Under the pieces are notes generated by a model. The model made no database searches. It was not told where the DNA came from and saw only the letters and a list, made by a program, of their open reading frames with translations. Positions 1 through 9,027 of a stretch of DNA of 64,000 nt are shown here, in pieces. Source of the stretch: Nosema muscidifuracis. Lineage: Eukaryota; Microsporidia; Nosematidae. Numbering within the stretch: the stretch's first letter is position 1; every line of letters starts with the position of its first letter. Both the position numbers and the translations under genes were made by a program. The stretch is taken from contig JAIOKI010000026.1 in assembly GCA_028335825.1 (NCBI GenBank), positions 248,001 through 312,000 on the forward strand. The letters run 5' to 3'.

Positions 1-1100
1 TACTGCTTAACATAATTACAGTTTAATAATATAATAGAATATAAAATTTATTTTACTCAATGTATTTGCAACAATCATTTCTTCTAGTTTTCTATATTCC
101 ACTTTAAAGTCAAATTCTTGTATTTTTTTTATTCACTTTTGATAAGTTTATTATTTAAGTATGGCTTTTTTCTTATTTTAACTATCATTTATTATGTGTT
201 TGTATTCTATCATTAAGTTTTCTTAATTCATATATCTTTTTATGAAACTTAAATGCCGTCTCGTGTTTATATTTCATCATAATAGAAAACTTCTTTATAA
301 ATATGATTCTTGAATTGTTCTTAATATCTTTCTAAAATTTGACTGTTCTTAAGGATTTATTCTACTAATTCGTTTAATTTTATAAAGTTGCTGACTAAAC
401 TCACATTTCTGTTAAGATTCTGTATAGTTCTTATTAAGTTTATTCAATATGATGTAGATCTTTTATAATTCTTGTGAAACAGACTGTTCTTTCTACTTAT
501 CTTAAACTTTTCTATAGTACAATATCTTCTCGTTTTTTTAATATTTCCATATATATATTTTAATATCCCCTAATGATTTCCCTTCTCTTAACTGTATTCT
601 TTTTGAGTTTTTATCCACTTAATATATTTTCCTTCTTTAATTATTACATTATCTAAATTTAATCCATTTTGAATTTCCACCAGATTAAAAATTTATTGTT
701 TTCTTTACCTTCAAAGCTCTGATCACCTCAAAATTATAAGATTTATAACGATTATTTTCACTGATCTTTCTTTATGTTTCATAAAAAAAATTCGTAATAT
801 AAACAGTCCATGTTATTTCTTAAATTAGATTCTCTTCTTACTGTTTCTATAACGCTTTCAGCTATTATTCAGTTATTTGATTTTTACTTTTTCTTCTTTA
901 CTAATTTTTTCTACCATAAAATTTTTAAATTATTCTCTTCATAAAATTTGTTTCTATTCCTTCTAATTATAGTCTATATCTTGTTCTTTTGATATTTAGA
1001 CCACATTATCGTATATAAATAACAATTCGGTATTGTCTTATGTTTTATTAAGCATAATGTTGATAATTAAAATATTTTTACTACGTTAAATTAGGTATTT
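1..1100 (-). mobile_element. Decayed Ty3/Gypsy-type LTR retrotransposon fragment (pol)
   Basis: The composition differs from the surrounding simple-repeat AT spacers. On the minus strand, near 40-110, a stretch resembles the end of the RNase H region of Ty3/Gypsy pol: it carries EFDFKVEYR followed by a counterpart of the ADTLSR signature. The sequence toward 1100 would then correspond to the more upstream pol part, which I cannot resolve. It is clearly broken, with many breaks over about 1.1 kb, so it is an old copy. No terminal repeats are visible; the element probably continues beyond the left edge. The family call rests on one motif region. Confidence 0.5.
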
Positions 1101-1390
1101 TTTTCAATTTCTCTGTAATTTTTAATCTTCTATTATTATTAATGTAAAGATTATATTTTATCATGAAAAAATAGAAAGACTTAACGTTATAATTTATTAA
1201 TCTGATAGATTAAATTGTTATTTCAATGTTTTATAAAGAAGTTGATTGATATTTCCTTACAAATATGATTCTACAAAATAGAGATAGAGTCATAAAAAAA
1301 TTATATTTTTAATTTAAAGAGAATTGTAAAAAATTTTATATTTTTAAGTTAAAAAAATCAATTCTAAAGTATGATAAAAAAGTTTAATTA

Positions 1391-2833
1391 TCAAAAAATA
1401 TAAATAGTTCTACCTAAAAAATGTTCTTCTATAGATTCCCTCGTCAATCCTGAATTTTTTATTCTTATACTCATAAGCTTTTCAAGTTTTTGAAATTCTA
1501 CTATAATCTCATCAGTTAAATCGTTATTTATAACATCTAAAAATCTTAAATCCTTTAAATTGCTTATCATCTTTAATTGATCTGATTTTAAAAAACAACC
1601 TCTCAATGATAAATATTCAAGATTTTTCATTGTAAATATAACGTTAATATTCAAATTACTTAAATCACAATTCTCTATAGTTAAAGACTTACAATCCTTC
1701 ATATAATTAAATATTTCTAAAAATTCTTGTTCAATTTTACAAGAATATAGGTTAATAGTCACTTTTTTTTCTTCATTATTCGATACTAAAATATCTTTTA
1801 ATTCATTGTAACTAGGAATCAGATTATAATTATAAACAAATATCTCTTTTATATTAGGACATGTATAAAGATTATAGAAATCTTGGCAATTAAAATTTTC
1901 CATTTTTTCGTAATTGCGCAAATGAATAAATTTAAGTGACTTGTAATCTCTAATTATATTCAGGTCAGTAGAAGTCAGCTTATATTTTATTATTTCAAGA
2001 TGTTCAACTTTATTAATTTTTTTTAAAATCTCACCAATACTTTTAGTTTGTAATTCATAAGATTTATCACCAGATTCATTAAGTTTCATAAATTCCTTAG
2101 AATTTAAATCAATATATTCGCAGTTCATTATTCTAAAGGTATTTTTATTTTCTGAATATAATAAACGAATAAAAGATAAATTTAAGGATTTAACATACCA
2201 GCAAAGAATTTTTTCATGTACTTTCGAACACAAGTAATCAAAAGAACAATCTAAAATTTCTAAATTCTTAATTTTTGTTTCATCAAATTTTTCACAGTAA
2301 TAAATATTACCTATTTCATTTTCTAATTCAAAAATAAAATTTTTTATCTTACCATATTCATTCAAAAGAATTAATAGTTGATCTTTCATAAGTTCCATTT
2401 CTATAATTTCTAATGCATTTGGTATAAATTTATCATCATTTAAGATTTTATCAATTAATATTGATGATAATATTTCGTACTGGTTTTTTGAATTTATGCT
2501 CCCTTTTTCTTTATCAAATGATAAAAAATCCATGACGTATAGAATATCAAGAAGTTCATCTACGCTAATTAAATCATTTTTATTATCCATAAGCATATAA
2601 TAGATAAAATCAAATGCTTTGAATTTACAATTCTGCAGATCGATTTTATCTTTTTTCCAAGTTTCATTTTTTGTAAGTACTTTAAGTAATTCTGAATTTT
2701 CAAATATAGGATTACTTAAGTTGTAAAAACCATGCACCTCATCTTGAAAAACTATCTCTACTTTTTTGTCATCATTTTTTTCATTAGTGATTTCTAATGA
2801 ACATTTTAAAAGTATAAACTGGATGATCAGCAT
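1391..2833 (-). CDS. Leucine-rich-repeat protein, copy 1 (480 aa)
   Basis: Function unknown. The C-terminal half (about residues 260-470) has spaced LRR-like units such as LEYLSLRGCFL and LRFLDVINNDL, a horseshoe scaffold usually used for protein binding. The N-terminal 110 residues (VEIVFQDEVHGFYNLSNP, then a possible ELLDILYVMDFL helix) vaguely resemble a BTB/Skp1-type fold; this is inference. There is no signal peptide or membrane segment. The ATG is preceded at 2838-2840 by CCC (GACCCAAAAATG), the same arrangement as in its neighbour at 3382-4818. The two copies are clearly paralogous over their full length and share flanking sequence, so they arose by tandem duplication. LRR gene families are common in microsporidia. 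Confidence 0.75.
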   Translation of the reverse strand: MLIIQFILLKCSLEITNEKNDDKKVEIVFQDEVHGFYNLSNPIFENSELLKVLTKNETWKKDKIDLQNCKFKAFDFIYYMLMDNKNDLISVDELLDILYVMDFLSFDKEKGSINSKNQYEILSSILIDKILNDDKFIPNALEIIEMELMKDQLLILLNEYGKIKNFIFELENEIGNIYYCEKFDETKIKNLEILDCSFDYLCSKVHEKILCWYVKSLNLSFIRLLYSENKNTFRIMNCEYIDLNSKEFMKLNESGDKSYELQTKSIGEILKKINKVEHLEIIKYKLTSTDLNIIRDYKSLKFIHLRNYEKMENFNCQDFYNLYTCPNIKEIFVYNYNLIPSYNELKDILVSNNEEKKVTINLYSCKIEQEFLEIFNYMKDCKSLTIENCDLSNLNINVIFTMKNLEYLSLRGCFLKSDQLKMISNLKDLRFLDVINNDLTDEIIVEFQKLEKLMSIRIKNSGLTRESIEEHFLGRTIYIF

Positions 2834-3381
2834 TTTTGGGTCAAAAAAATAATTTTTTTATAAATTTTAATAATTTAACTAATACGGATATAAATGATAT
2901 TTATAAATTTAATTGAAAAAATGATAATTTAAAACTGTGATATATTATAACATATCACTTTGTTTTTTTTTAAATTTAATTAAGACAAAATCGTAAATAA
3001 ATACGTAATTAAACTAAAAAGGGAAAGCTGCCTAGAAATACTCAAAAATGTAAATTATCGAATAATCGGAAAAATCTGTTTCGAGATTTAAAAAGGATAA
3101 ATTAAAAAATAATTTAAAAATAATTGTTTAAAAAAGGGAATATTTTATTTTAAGGATTATGAATAGACAAGAGAAGAAATGTTTAGAGGAGCTATCATAT
3201 AAAGGTATAGAGAGCCACAAGAGTAGGTACCGAAATAAAATTAAAAGTTTAGTTGAATTTTATTTGAAGTTTAACAAAGTTATAGTAATACAGGACAATT
3301 TCATTAGAAATGTTATTCTACAAAATAGAGATAGAGTCATAAAAAAATTATATTTTTATTTAAAGAAAATTGTAAAAAAGT
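2834..3381. repeat. Spacer between the LRR copies; right part is duplicated 3' flank
   Basis: Around 3316-3381 the sequence repeats the 3' flank of copy 1 (about 1269-1390), beginning TTCTACAAAATAGAGATAG in both. The rest is AT-rich with no supported gene. A plus-strand open frame at 3159-3503 runs into the antisense of copy 2 and is not believed. Confidence 0.7.
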
Positions 3382-4818
3382 TTAATTATTTAAAAAAACA
3401 ATATTTCTACCTAAAAAATGTTCTTCTATCGATTCACTCTTCAATCCTGAATTTTTTATTTTTAGAATTCCAAGCTTGTCAAGTTTTTGAAATTCTACTA
3501 TAATTTCATCAGTTAAATCGTTATTTATAACATCTAAAACTTCTAAATCCTTCAAATTGCTTATCATTTTTAATTGTTCTGATTTTAAAAAACAATCTCT
3601 TAATTTTAAATGTTTAAGATTTTTCATTGTAAATATTACATTAATATCCAAATTTCTTAAATCACAATTTTCTATAGTTAAAGACTTACAATCTTTCGTA
3701 TAATTAAATATTTCTAAAAATTCTTGTTGAATTTTACAAGAAGAAAACTTTATAGTCACTTTTTTTTCTTCATTATTCGATACTACAATAGCTTTTAATT
3801 TATTGTAACTAGGAATCAGATTATAATTATAAAAAACTACCTCTTCTATATTAGGACATGTATAAATATTGTAGAAATCTTGGTAATCATAATTTTCTAT
3901 TTTTCTATGATTTAAAAAACAAATATGTTTTAGTGATTTGTAATTTCTTATTATATTCAAGTCAGTAGAAGTCAGCTTATTATTTTTTAAAACAAGATCT
4001 TCAATCCCATTAGTTTTTTTTAAAATTTTACCAATACTTTTAGTTTTAAATCTATAAGATTTATCACCATGTTCATTAAGTTTCATAAATTCCTTAGAAT
4101 TCAAATCAATATATTCGCAGTTCAGTATTTTAAAATAATCTTTATCTTTTGAATCAAATAAACGAATAAGAGATAAATTTAAAAATCTAGCATACCAGAA
4201 AAGAATTTTTTCATGTTCTTTCCAAGACAAATAATCAGAAGAACAATCTAATATTTCCAAATTCTTAAAATTTGTCGTATCAATTTTTTCACCAAAATAA
4301 ATATCACATATTTCATTTTCTAATATAAAATTAAATTTTTCTATCTTACCATATTCATTTAGAAGAATTAATAATTGATCTTTCATAACTTCCATTTCTA
4401 CAATTTCTAATTCATTTGGTATAAATTTATCATTTTTTAAGATATTATCAATTAATATTGATGATAATCTTTCGTAATGATTTTTTGAATTTATGCTCCT
4501 TTTTTCTTTATCAAATGATAAAAAATCCATGACGTATAAAATATCAAGAAGTTCGTCTACGTTAATTAAATCATTTGTATTATCCATAATCATATAATAG
4601 ATAAAATCAAATACTTTGAATTTACAATTCTGCAGATCGATTTTATCTTTTTTCCAGGTTTCATCTTTCGTAAGTACTTTGAGTAATCTTGAATCTTCAA
4701 AAATAGGATTACTTAAGTTGTAAAAACCATGCACATCATCTTGAAAGATTATTTCTACTATTTTGTCATTATTGATCTCTAATGAACACTTTATTAGCAA
4801 AAATTGGATGATCATCAT
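3382..4818 (-). CDS. Leucine-rich-repeat protein, copy 2 (478 aa)
   Basis: Tandem paralog of the gene at 1391-2833, with the same architecture: a possible POZ-like N-terminal region (about 1-105) and C-terminal LRR units (about 260-465). I place the start at the ATG at 4818, which aligns with the start of copy 1 and lies four bases after CCC (4823-4825). A longer frame opens at 4830 but begins with TTG. Substitutions are spread over the whole protein while the frame stays open, which suggests that both copies are maintained. The role is unknown; protein-protein recognition is the family expectation. Confidence 0.75.
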   Translation of the reverse strand: MMIIQFLLIKCSLEINNDKIVEIIFQDDVHGFYNLSNPIFEDSRLLKVLTKDETWKKDKIDLQNCKFKVFDFIYYMIMDNTNDLINVDELLDILYVMDFLSFDKEKRSINSKNHYERLSSILIDNILKNDKFIPNELEIVEMEVMKDQLLILLNEYGKIEKFNFILENEICDIYFGEKIDTTNFKNLEILDCSSDYLSWKEHEKILFWYARFLNLSLIRLFDSKDKDYFKILNCEYIDLNSKEFMKLNEHGDKSYRFKTKSIGKILKKTNGIEDLVLKNNKLTSTDLNIIRNYKSLKHICFLNHRKIENYDYQDFYNIYTCPNIEEVVFYNYNLIPSYNKLKAIVVSNNEEKKVTIKFSSCKIQQEFLEIFNYTKDCKSLTIENCDLRNLDINVIFTMKNLKHLKLRDCFLKSEQLKMISNLKDLEVLDVINNDLTDEIIVEFQKLDKLGILKIKNSGLKSESIEEHFLGRNIVFLNN

Positions 4819-5010
4819 TTTTGGGTCCAATTAAAATTTAAATTTAAAAGATTTTTTTAATAAAATATTTTATTAAAATAAATTGAATGATCATTTTTTT
4901 ATTGTCCAATTAAAAATTAAATTTAAAAAATTTTAATTAAATATTTTATTAAAAAAATTGAATGATCTTTTTTTTATAATTAAAAATTAATTTAAAAAAT
5001 TTTAAATAAT
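4802..5010. repeat. Three tandem copies of the LRR2 start/promoter region
   Basis: AATTGGATGATC (start codon region of LRR copy 2, minus strand) recurs as AATTGAATGATC at 4881 and 4956, periods 79 and 75. The second copy keeps a degraded GTCCAATT and the third has lost it. This is a tandem duplication of promoter plus first codons, with decay of the outer copies. Confidence 0.75.
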
Positions 5011-5936
5011 GGAAGAAATTTGTAATAATCTAATACTGTTTTAAATGATAATACAAAAAGTATTAAGAAATAAATTATAATTATAATTATATCTTAAATG
5101 TTATTTTAATACTGTTATAAATGATTACTTTTAGTATTAAAATTGTAATTATAATTTATTGATGTCGATATAGTAAAAAATGATGCAAATATATTGAAAT
5201 AAATTTTGATCAATTTGAGATTCTGATAGAATCAAATACTTTTGAGAAATTGAAATATACTTTTTATAGATTAAAATAACTTTAAGGTGATATAAAATAA
5301 AAATAATTTAGTCAAATGACTTTGAACATAAAATTAATATAAAATATTATTTAATTATGATATGTTATTATAGATATTATTTAACTATATGTTATTAAAA
5401 ATATTATTTAAGTATGATATGTTATTATAAATATTATTTCTTAGATGTATTGAAATATTTTTGATAAATAAACATGTTGAAGTATTTTATGATATTCTAA
5501 AAACAAATAATATTGAAATGATAATTTTTTAATTATTAATTTTTATTATTTTAACTCTGTGATATCGTAAATATATTTCAATTTATAATTAAATTAACGT
5601 ATTTTCTTTCTTCAGTAAGAAATCCTTCTTTATGATTGAATACGTATTGTAATATTAAATAATAACATAACTATCAATCAGAGAAGATAAAACTAATTAA
5701 AAGCTTTTTAAAATTAATTTAATAAATTTTTTAAAGGAAAAAATCCTAAAATAAAAATATAAATTTTTTATAGGAACAAATCTTAAAATAAAAATATTTC
5801 TTTTAATCTGTCACAAGAAAAATAAATTTTAAAGGAATCAATCCTAAAATAAAGATATAAATTTTTTAAAGGAATCAATCTTAAAATAAAGATATAAATT
5901 TTAAATTAAAAAAGTTATTTAAAGTCTTTAATACAG
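5011..5936. repeat. AT-rich spacer with short tandem repeats
   Basis: No gene seen. Repeats of TATGTTATTATA/ATATTATTT occur around 5350-5450. A roughly 40-base unit containing AAAGGAATCAATCCTAAAAT occurs about four times between 5727 and 5907, just downstream of the lectin gene's stop. Confidence 0.65.
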
Positions 5937-6764
5937 TTAAATTTCCTTCTTGATCTGTATATTATAAAGATAATAGACTATTCCACATGTTCCAAGTATA
6001 AATACTATCCATATAAGTTTACCACTACTTTCTCTCTCTCCCTTCTCAAAATAGACAGGTATTTGAGTTAGAACATTTGGCTCAATAGATCTAAGAGTAA
6101 AAGATGCCATACTTTTATTTCCATTAAAAGCTGATACACCAATAAAAGATTTCTTATTAATAAAATAATTCTTTGATTTATAAACTTCTAATTCTTCATA
6201 TTCATCAAAAAGAACTATTCTAATTCCTTCATCACTCTGTATGACCTTAACAGATACTTGATCATTATCATAGAATCTATAATAATTCTTAGTACTAAAT
6301 ATTTTATCATTCATACCTGGTATAGGATTAATCTTTCCAGTAGCTACCATTACATTTACTTCATACCCTTCAGAAATATCAAAAGCTATGCATAACCCTT
6401 CAAATCCTGTCTTAATTCCATAAAAAGAACCCAATTCTATATTTTCAGTATCAGAAAAGAATAATAACATTCCAGTACCTTCTTCACCTTTTTTAAGATC
6501 TTCCATAGCTATCTTGAATTCAACTTGAAACCTGTCTTTATTAATATACTGCTTATATACTAATAACCCTCTTGTTCCTGATGACATATGTGCTAGTTTA
6601 ATATGCTGATCACCACCATGAGATACAATAGAAAAATCTCCTGATAAGTTTATTAAATTAGAATCTCCTTTTACATTTACATAAGGTTGGATTAGATACA
6701 AATCTTCAATTTGAGTTTTATCATGGGATAGTACAAAAGATAAAAAGATGAGAAATTCAAACAT
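5937..6764 (-). CDS. L-type lectin cargo receptor (ERGIC-53/VIP36/Emp47 family)
   Basis: A type I membrane protein of 275 aa that would carry glycoproteins between ER and Golgi. Residues 1-13 look like a signal peptide. Residues 15-225 match a legume-lectin-like luminal domain (DFSIVSHGGDQHIKLAHM, then GTGMLLFFSD and GSFYGIKTGFEGLCIAFD). A single membrane segment follows at about 250-269 (LIWIVFILGTCGIVYYLYNI). The last four residues, KKEI, form a dilysine KKXX retrieval signal for COPI. It is shorter than animal ERGIC-53 because the coiled-coil stalk is almost absent. The start abuts CCCC (6765-6768). I cannot tell which of the Emp46/47, ERGIC-53 or VIP36 groups it belongs to. Confidence 0.82.
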   Translation of the reverse strand: MFEFLIFLSFVLSHDKTQIEDLYLIQPYVNVKGDSNLINLSGDFSIVSHGGDQHIKLAHMSSGTRGLLVYKQYINKDRFQVEFKIAMEDLKKGEEGTGMLLFFSDTENIELGSFYGIKTGFEGLCIAFDISEGYEVNVMVATGKINPIPGMNDKIFSTKNYYRFYDNDQVSVKVIQSDEGIRIVLFDEYEELEVYKSKNYFINKKSFIGVSAFNGNKSMASFTLRSIEPNVLTQIPVYFEKGERESSGKLIWIVFILGTCGIVYYLYNIQIKKEI

Positions 6765-7141
6765 GGGGTAAAAAAAACAAAAGTTTTTATTTTTAAGGAT
6801 ATGTGATAAATTTATAAATATGAATATTTTATGATATTATATTTATGTATAGAATAATATATTAATAATTTATATCAATATTTTATGATATTATATTTAT
6901 GTATATAATAATTTATATCAATATTTTATGATATTATATTTATGTATAGAATAATTTATATTGATATTTTATGATATTAATAATTTATAATGAGATTTAT
7001 GTATAGAATAATTTATATTGATATTTTATGATATTAATAATTTATTGATATTTATGTATAGAAAAATTTATTGATATTTAATGATATTAATAATTTATGT
7101 ACAGAGAATTGTATAAATTTATTTATGTGTTGTATATTTTT
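6765..7141. repeat. Spacer with tandem repeat of about 45 bases
   Basis: TTTATGTATAGAATAATTTA with TATTTTATGATATTA recurs five or six times from about 6825 to 7105. No gene seen apart from the lectin promoter CCCC at 6765-6768. Confidence 0.7.
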
Positions 7142-7738
7142 TTATATGAACTGTGTTTCATTACTGCTATCACTATCATCCATTTGATAAGGATCAGAAA
7201 CATATCTTATAGTCCTTTGCTCTGTAACATATTCTACAGGATTATTACGTAATAACTTCCTAAAAATTCTATCATTTATTTCTAATCGATCTCCTGGTTC
7301 AAGTTTCTTAACTATAATTCCTTTTTCATTTATAACGAACTTAGGAAAATTCCATTTCATAAATCTACCACAGAACCCTTTACTCCATTTTATTATATGT
7401 TCATATACTGGATGTATATTCTTACCAATAATACTTATATCACTAAATACTATAAATTTATCAGAGTAGTCCATTATTTTGTTATACATTTTCCTTAAAA
7501 TATCTGTATCATCTTTTGTATATTGAAGACAAGGAAAGATTAAGACATCAAGACCATAAACATGATACATTGTTAATATATCAGCTAAGAGGGATAAATT
7601 ATTCTTAGCATATCCGCAATCAGATGCCATATTTGTTATTATTAATGTTCTACCTTTAAATCTACTAAAATCTATTATTCTATCTTTGTAATCTATAGCA
7701 CTTAATTTGTAAAAATCATCGCTTTCATTTTCTGACAT
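7142..7738 (-). CDS. Glutathione-peroxidase-like protein, divergent copy (198 aa)
   Basis: Thioredoxin-fold thiol peroxidase family. The peroxidatic cysteine is Cys41 in TNMASDCGYAKNN, and the family glutamine is Gln72 in FPCLQY, where the usual Asn of FPCNQ is Leu. The Trp/Asn pair is in KWNFPKF. The resolving cysteine of thioredoxin-dependent enzymes (an FCxLN-type site) is not seen, so the electron donor is unclear. An acidic tail (DPYQMDDSDSSNETQFI) extends beyond the usual family end. The start is set at 7738, with CCC at 7744-7746; an upstream extension to 7777 would begin with TTG. It lies in tandem with a second, shorter family member at 8183-8656. Presumed role: peroxide detoxification in the cytosol. 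Confidence 0.8.
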   Translation of the reverse strand: MSENESDDFYKLSAIDYKDRIIDFSRFKGRTLIITNMASDCGYAKNNLSLLADILTMYHVYGLDVLIFPCLQYTKDDTDILRKMYNKIMDYSDKFIVFSDISIIGKNIHPVYEHIIKWSKGFCGRFMKWNFPKFVINEKGIIVKKLEPGDRLEINDRIFRKLLRNNPVEYVTEQRTIRYVSDPYQMDDSDSSNETQFI

Positions 7739-8182
7739 TTTGAGGGTACTTAAGATTAAAATTATTTTATATACCAAAAATTTGTATAAATATATTAAAA
7801 ATTTATATTTAATATATTTTTTATTAATATATTAAGATTTGTAATTTTATCATTAAATAACTATAATTTGATTTAATATATTTTTTACTAATATATTATA
7901 AAAATATTTCTAATACCTAAAATATTATGAAAATATCTATTACTTGAAATATTACAACTTATATATCTAATTATTAAAATATTGTAAGAATATCTTATTA
8001 TTAAAATATTATATATATCTAATACTTAAAATATTACAACTTATATTTAAAATCATGTATCTAAATATTTTCTTACACTTAATCATCACTCAAATAGTGA
8101 CATATAAATATTTGATATTTTTTAAAATATGACTCGTTTTTAATATAAAAAAAAATAAAAATCATTCCTCAATTTTAATAAA
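7739..8182. repeat. AT spacer with short repeats
   Basis: Degenerate units of TTATTAAAATATTGTAAGAA (about 7900-8040). Apart from the upstream gene's CCC motif, no gene or RNA is seen. Confidence 0.6.
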
Positions 8183-8656
8183 TCATCCAACTATTTTACT
8201 TACATCCTCATCTTTTACTAAAGTATTAGGTCCATATCTCTTTACAACATTCCCATCACGATCAATAAGCCATTTAGTAAAATTCCACTTAACGAAATTA
8301 AATAAAGTACCTGGTCCATGTTTAGTTAAATATTTAAAAACTGGATGTTTATTAGATCCATAAACATTAACCTTATTAAATAGAATAAAATTTTTATGAT
8401 GTTTTTCTACAAATAATCTAATAGAATCAATATCACCACTTTCTTGGTTCATATACTGGTTACAAGGGAAAAGAAGGATACGTAAACCTTTGTCGTGATA
8501 TTTATCAAGAAGATTGACAAATGATTCGTAATTAGATTTAGTAAGTTTACACATGGAAGCTACATTAGTTACTATTAGTGGAAGACCTTTGTAATCAGAA
8601 AATGATATTGGATTATCGTTTATATCATTAGCTTTGAGATCGTAGAAGCCAGTCAT
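8183..8656 (-). CDS. Glutathione-peroxidase-like protein, compact copy (157 aa)
   Basis: Close in length to the standard non-selenium GPx. Cys36 sits in TNVASMCKLTKSN; the usual Gly after it is Lys. FPCNQYMNQESGD supplies the catalytic Gln, and FVKWNFTKWLID the Trp and Asn. As in the tandem neighbour at 7142-7738, the resolving cysteine position (LFVEKHH) lacks Cys. There is no targeting sequence, so it is presumably cytosolic. CCC lies at 8659-8661, three bases before the ATG. The two genes are diverged, so the duplication is old or one copy came from elsewhere. Confidence 0.87.
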   Translation of the reverse strand: MTGFYDLKANDINDNPISFSDYKGLPLIVTNVASMCKLTKSNYESFVNLLDKYHDKGLRILLFPCNQYMNQESGDIDSIRLFVEKHHKNFILFNKVNVYGSNKHPVFKYLTKHGPGTLFNFVKWNFTKWLIDRDGNVVKRYGPNTLVKDEDVSKIVG

Positions 8657-9027
8657 TAGGGTAGTTTAAAAAAAATTATTTGGTTAGAAATTTTTATTAT
8701 CTTTTTCTGAATTATCAATATAGTCTTAATTTCTAAAACATTACAAATAAAAAATAACAAAATCTTATGGATAAATTTATCTTTAAAAATAGTAATTAAA
8801 TATAGAAAATAAATTTATATTATTATAAGATTATCTTTAGAAATAGTAATTAAATATAAAAAATATATTTTTGTTATTATAAGATTGTCTATTAATAAAT
8901 CCAAAAAAAATAATAATTAATTTATTATGAAAAGATTGTCTATTAATAAATCTAAAAAAATAATAATTAATATATAAGAATAGTAATTAATTTATAAAAG
9001 GTAATACTTATCCTAATAAAATTTAAT
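8657..9027. repeat. Spacer with two duplicated segments of 50-60 bases
   Basis: AAATAGTAATTAAATATA and ATTGTCTATTAATAAATC segments each occur twice between 8780 and 8980. No gene seen. Confidence 0.6.

Noticed and set aside
3159-3503. Plus-strand frame of 114 codons between the LRR copies
   Set aside because: No CCC motif, it overlaps the 3' end of LRR copy 2 in antisense, and it consists largely of duplicated flank sequence.
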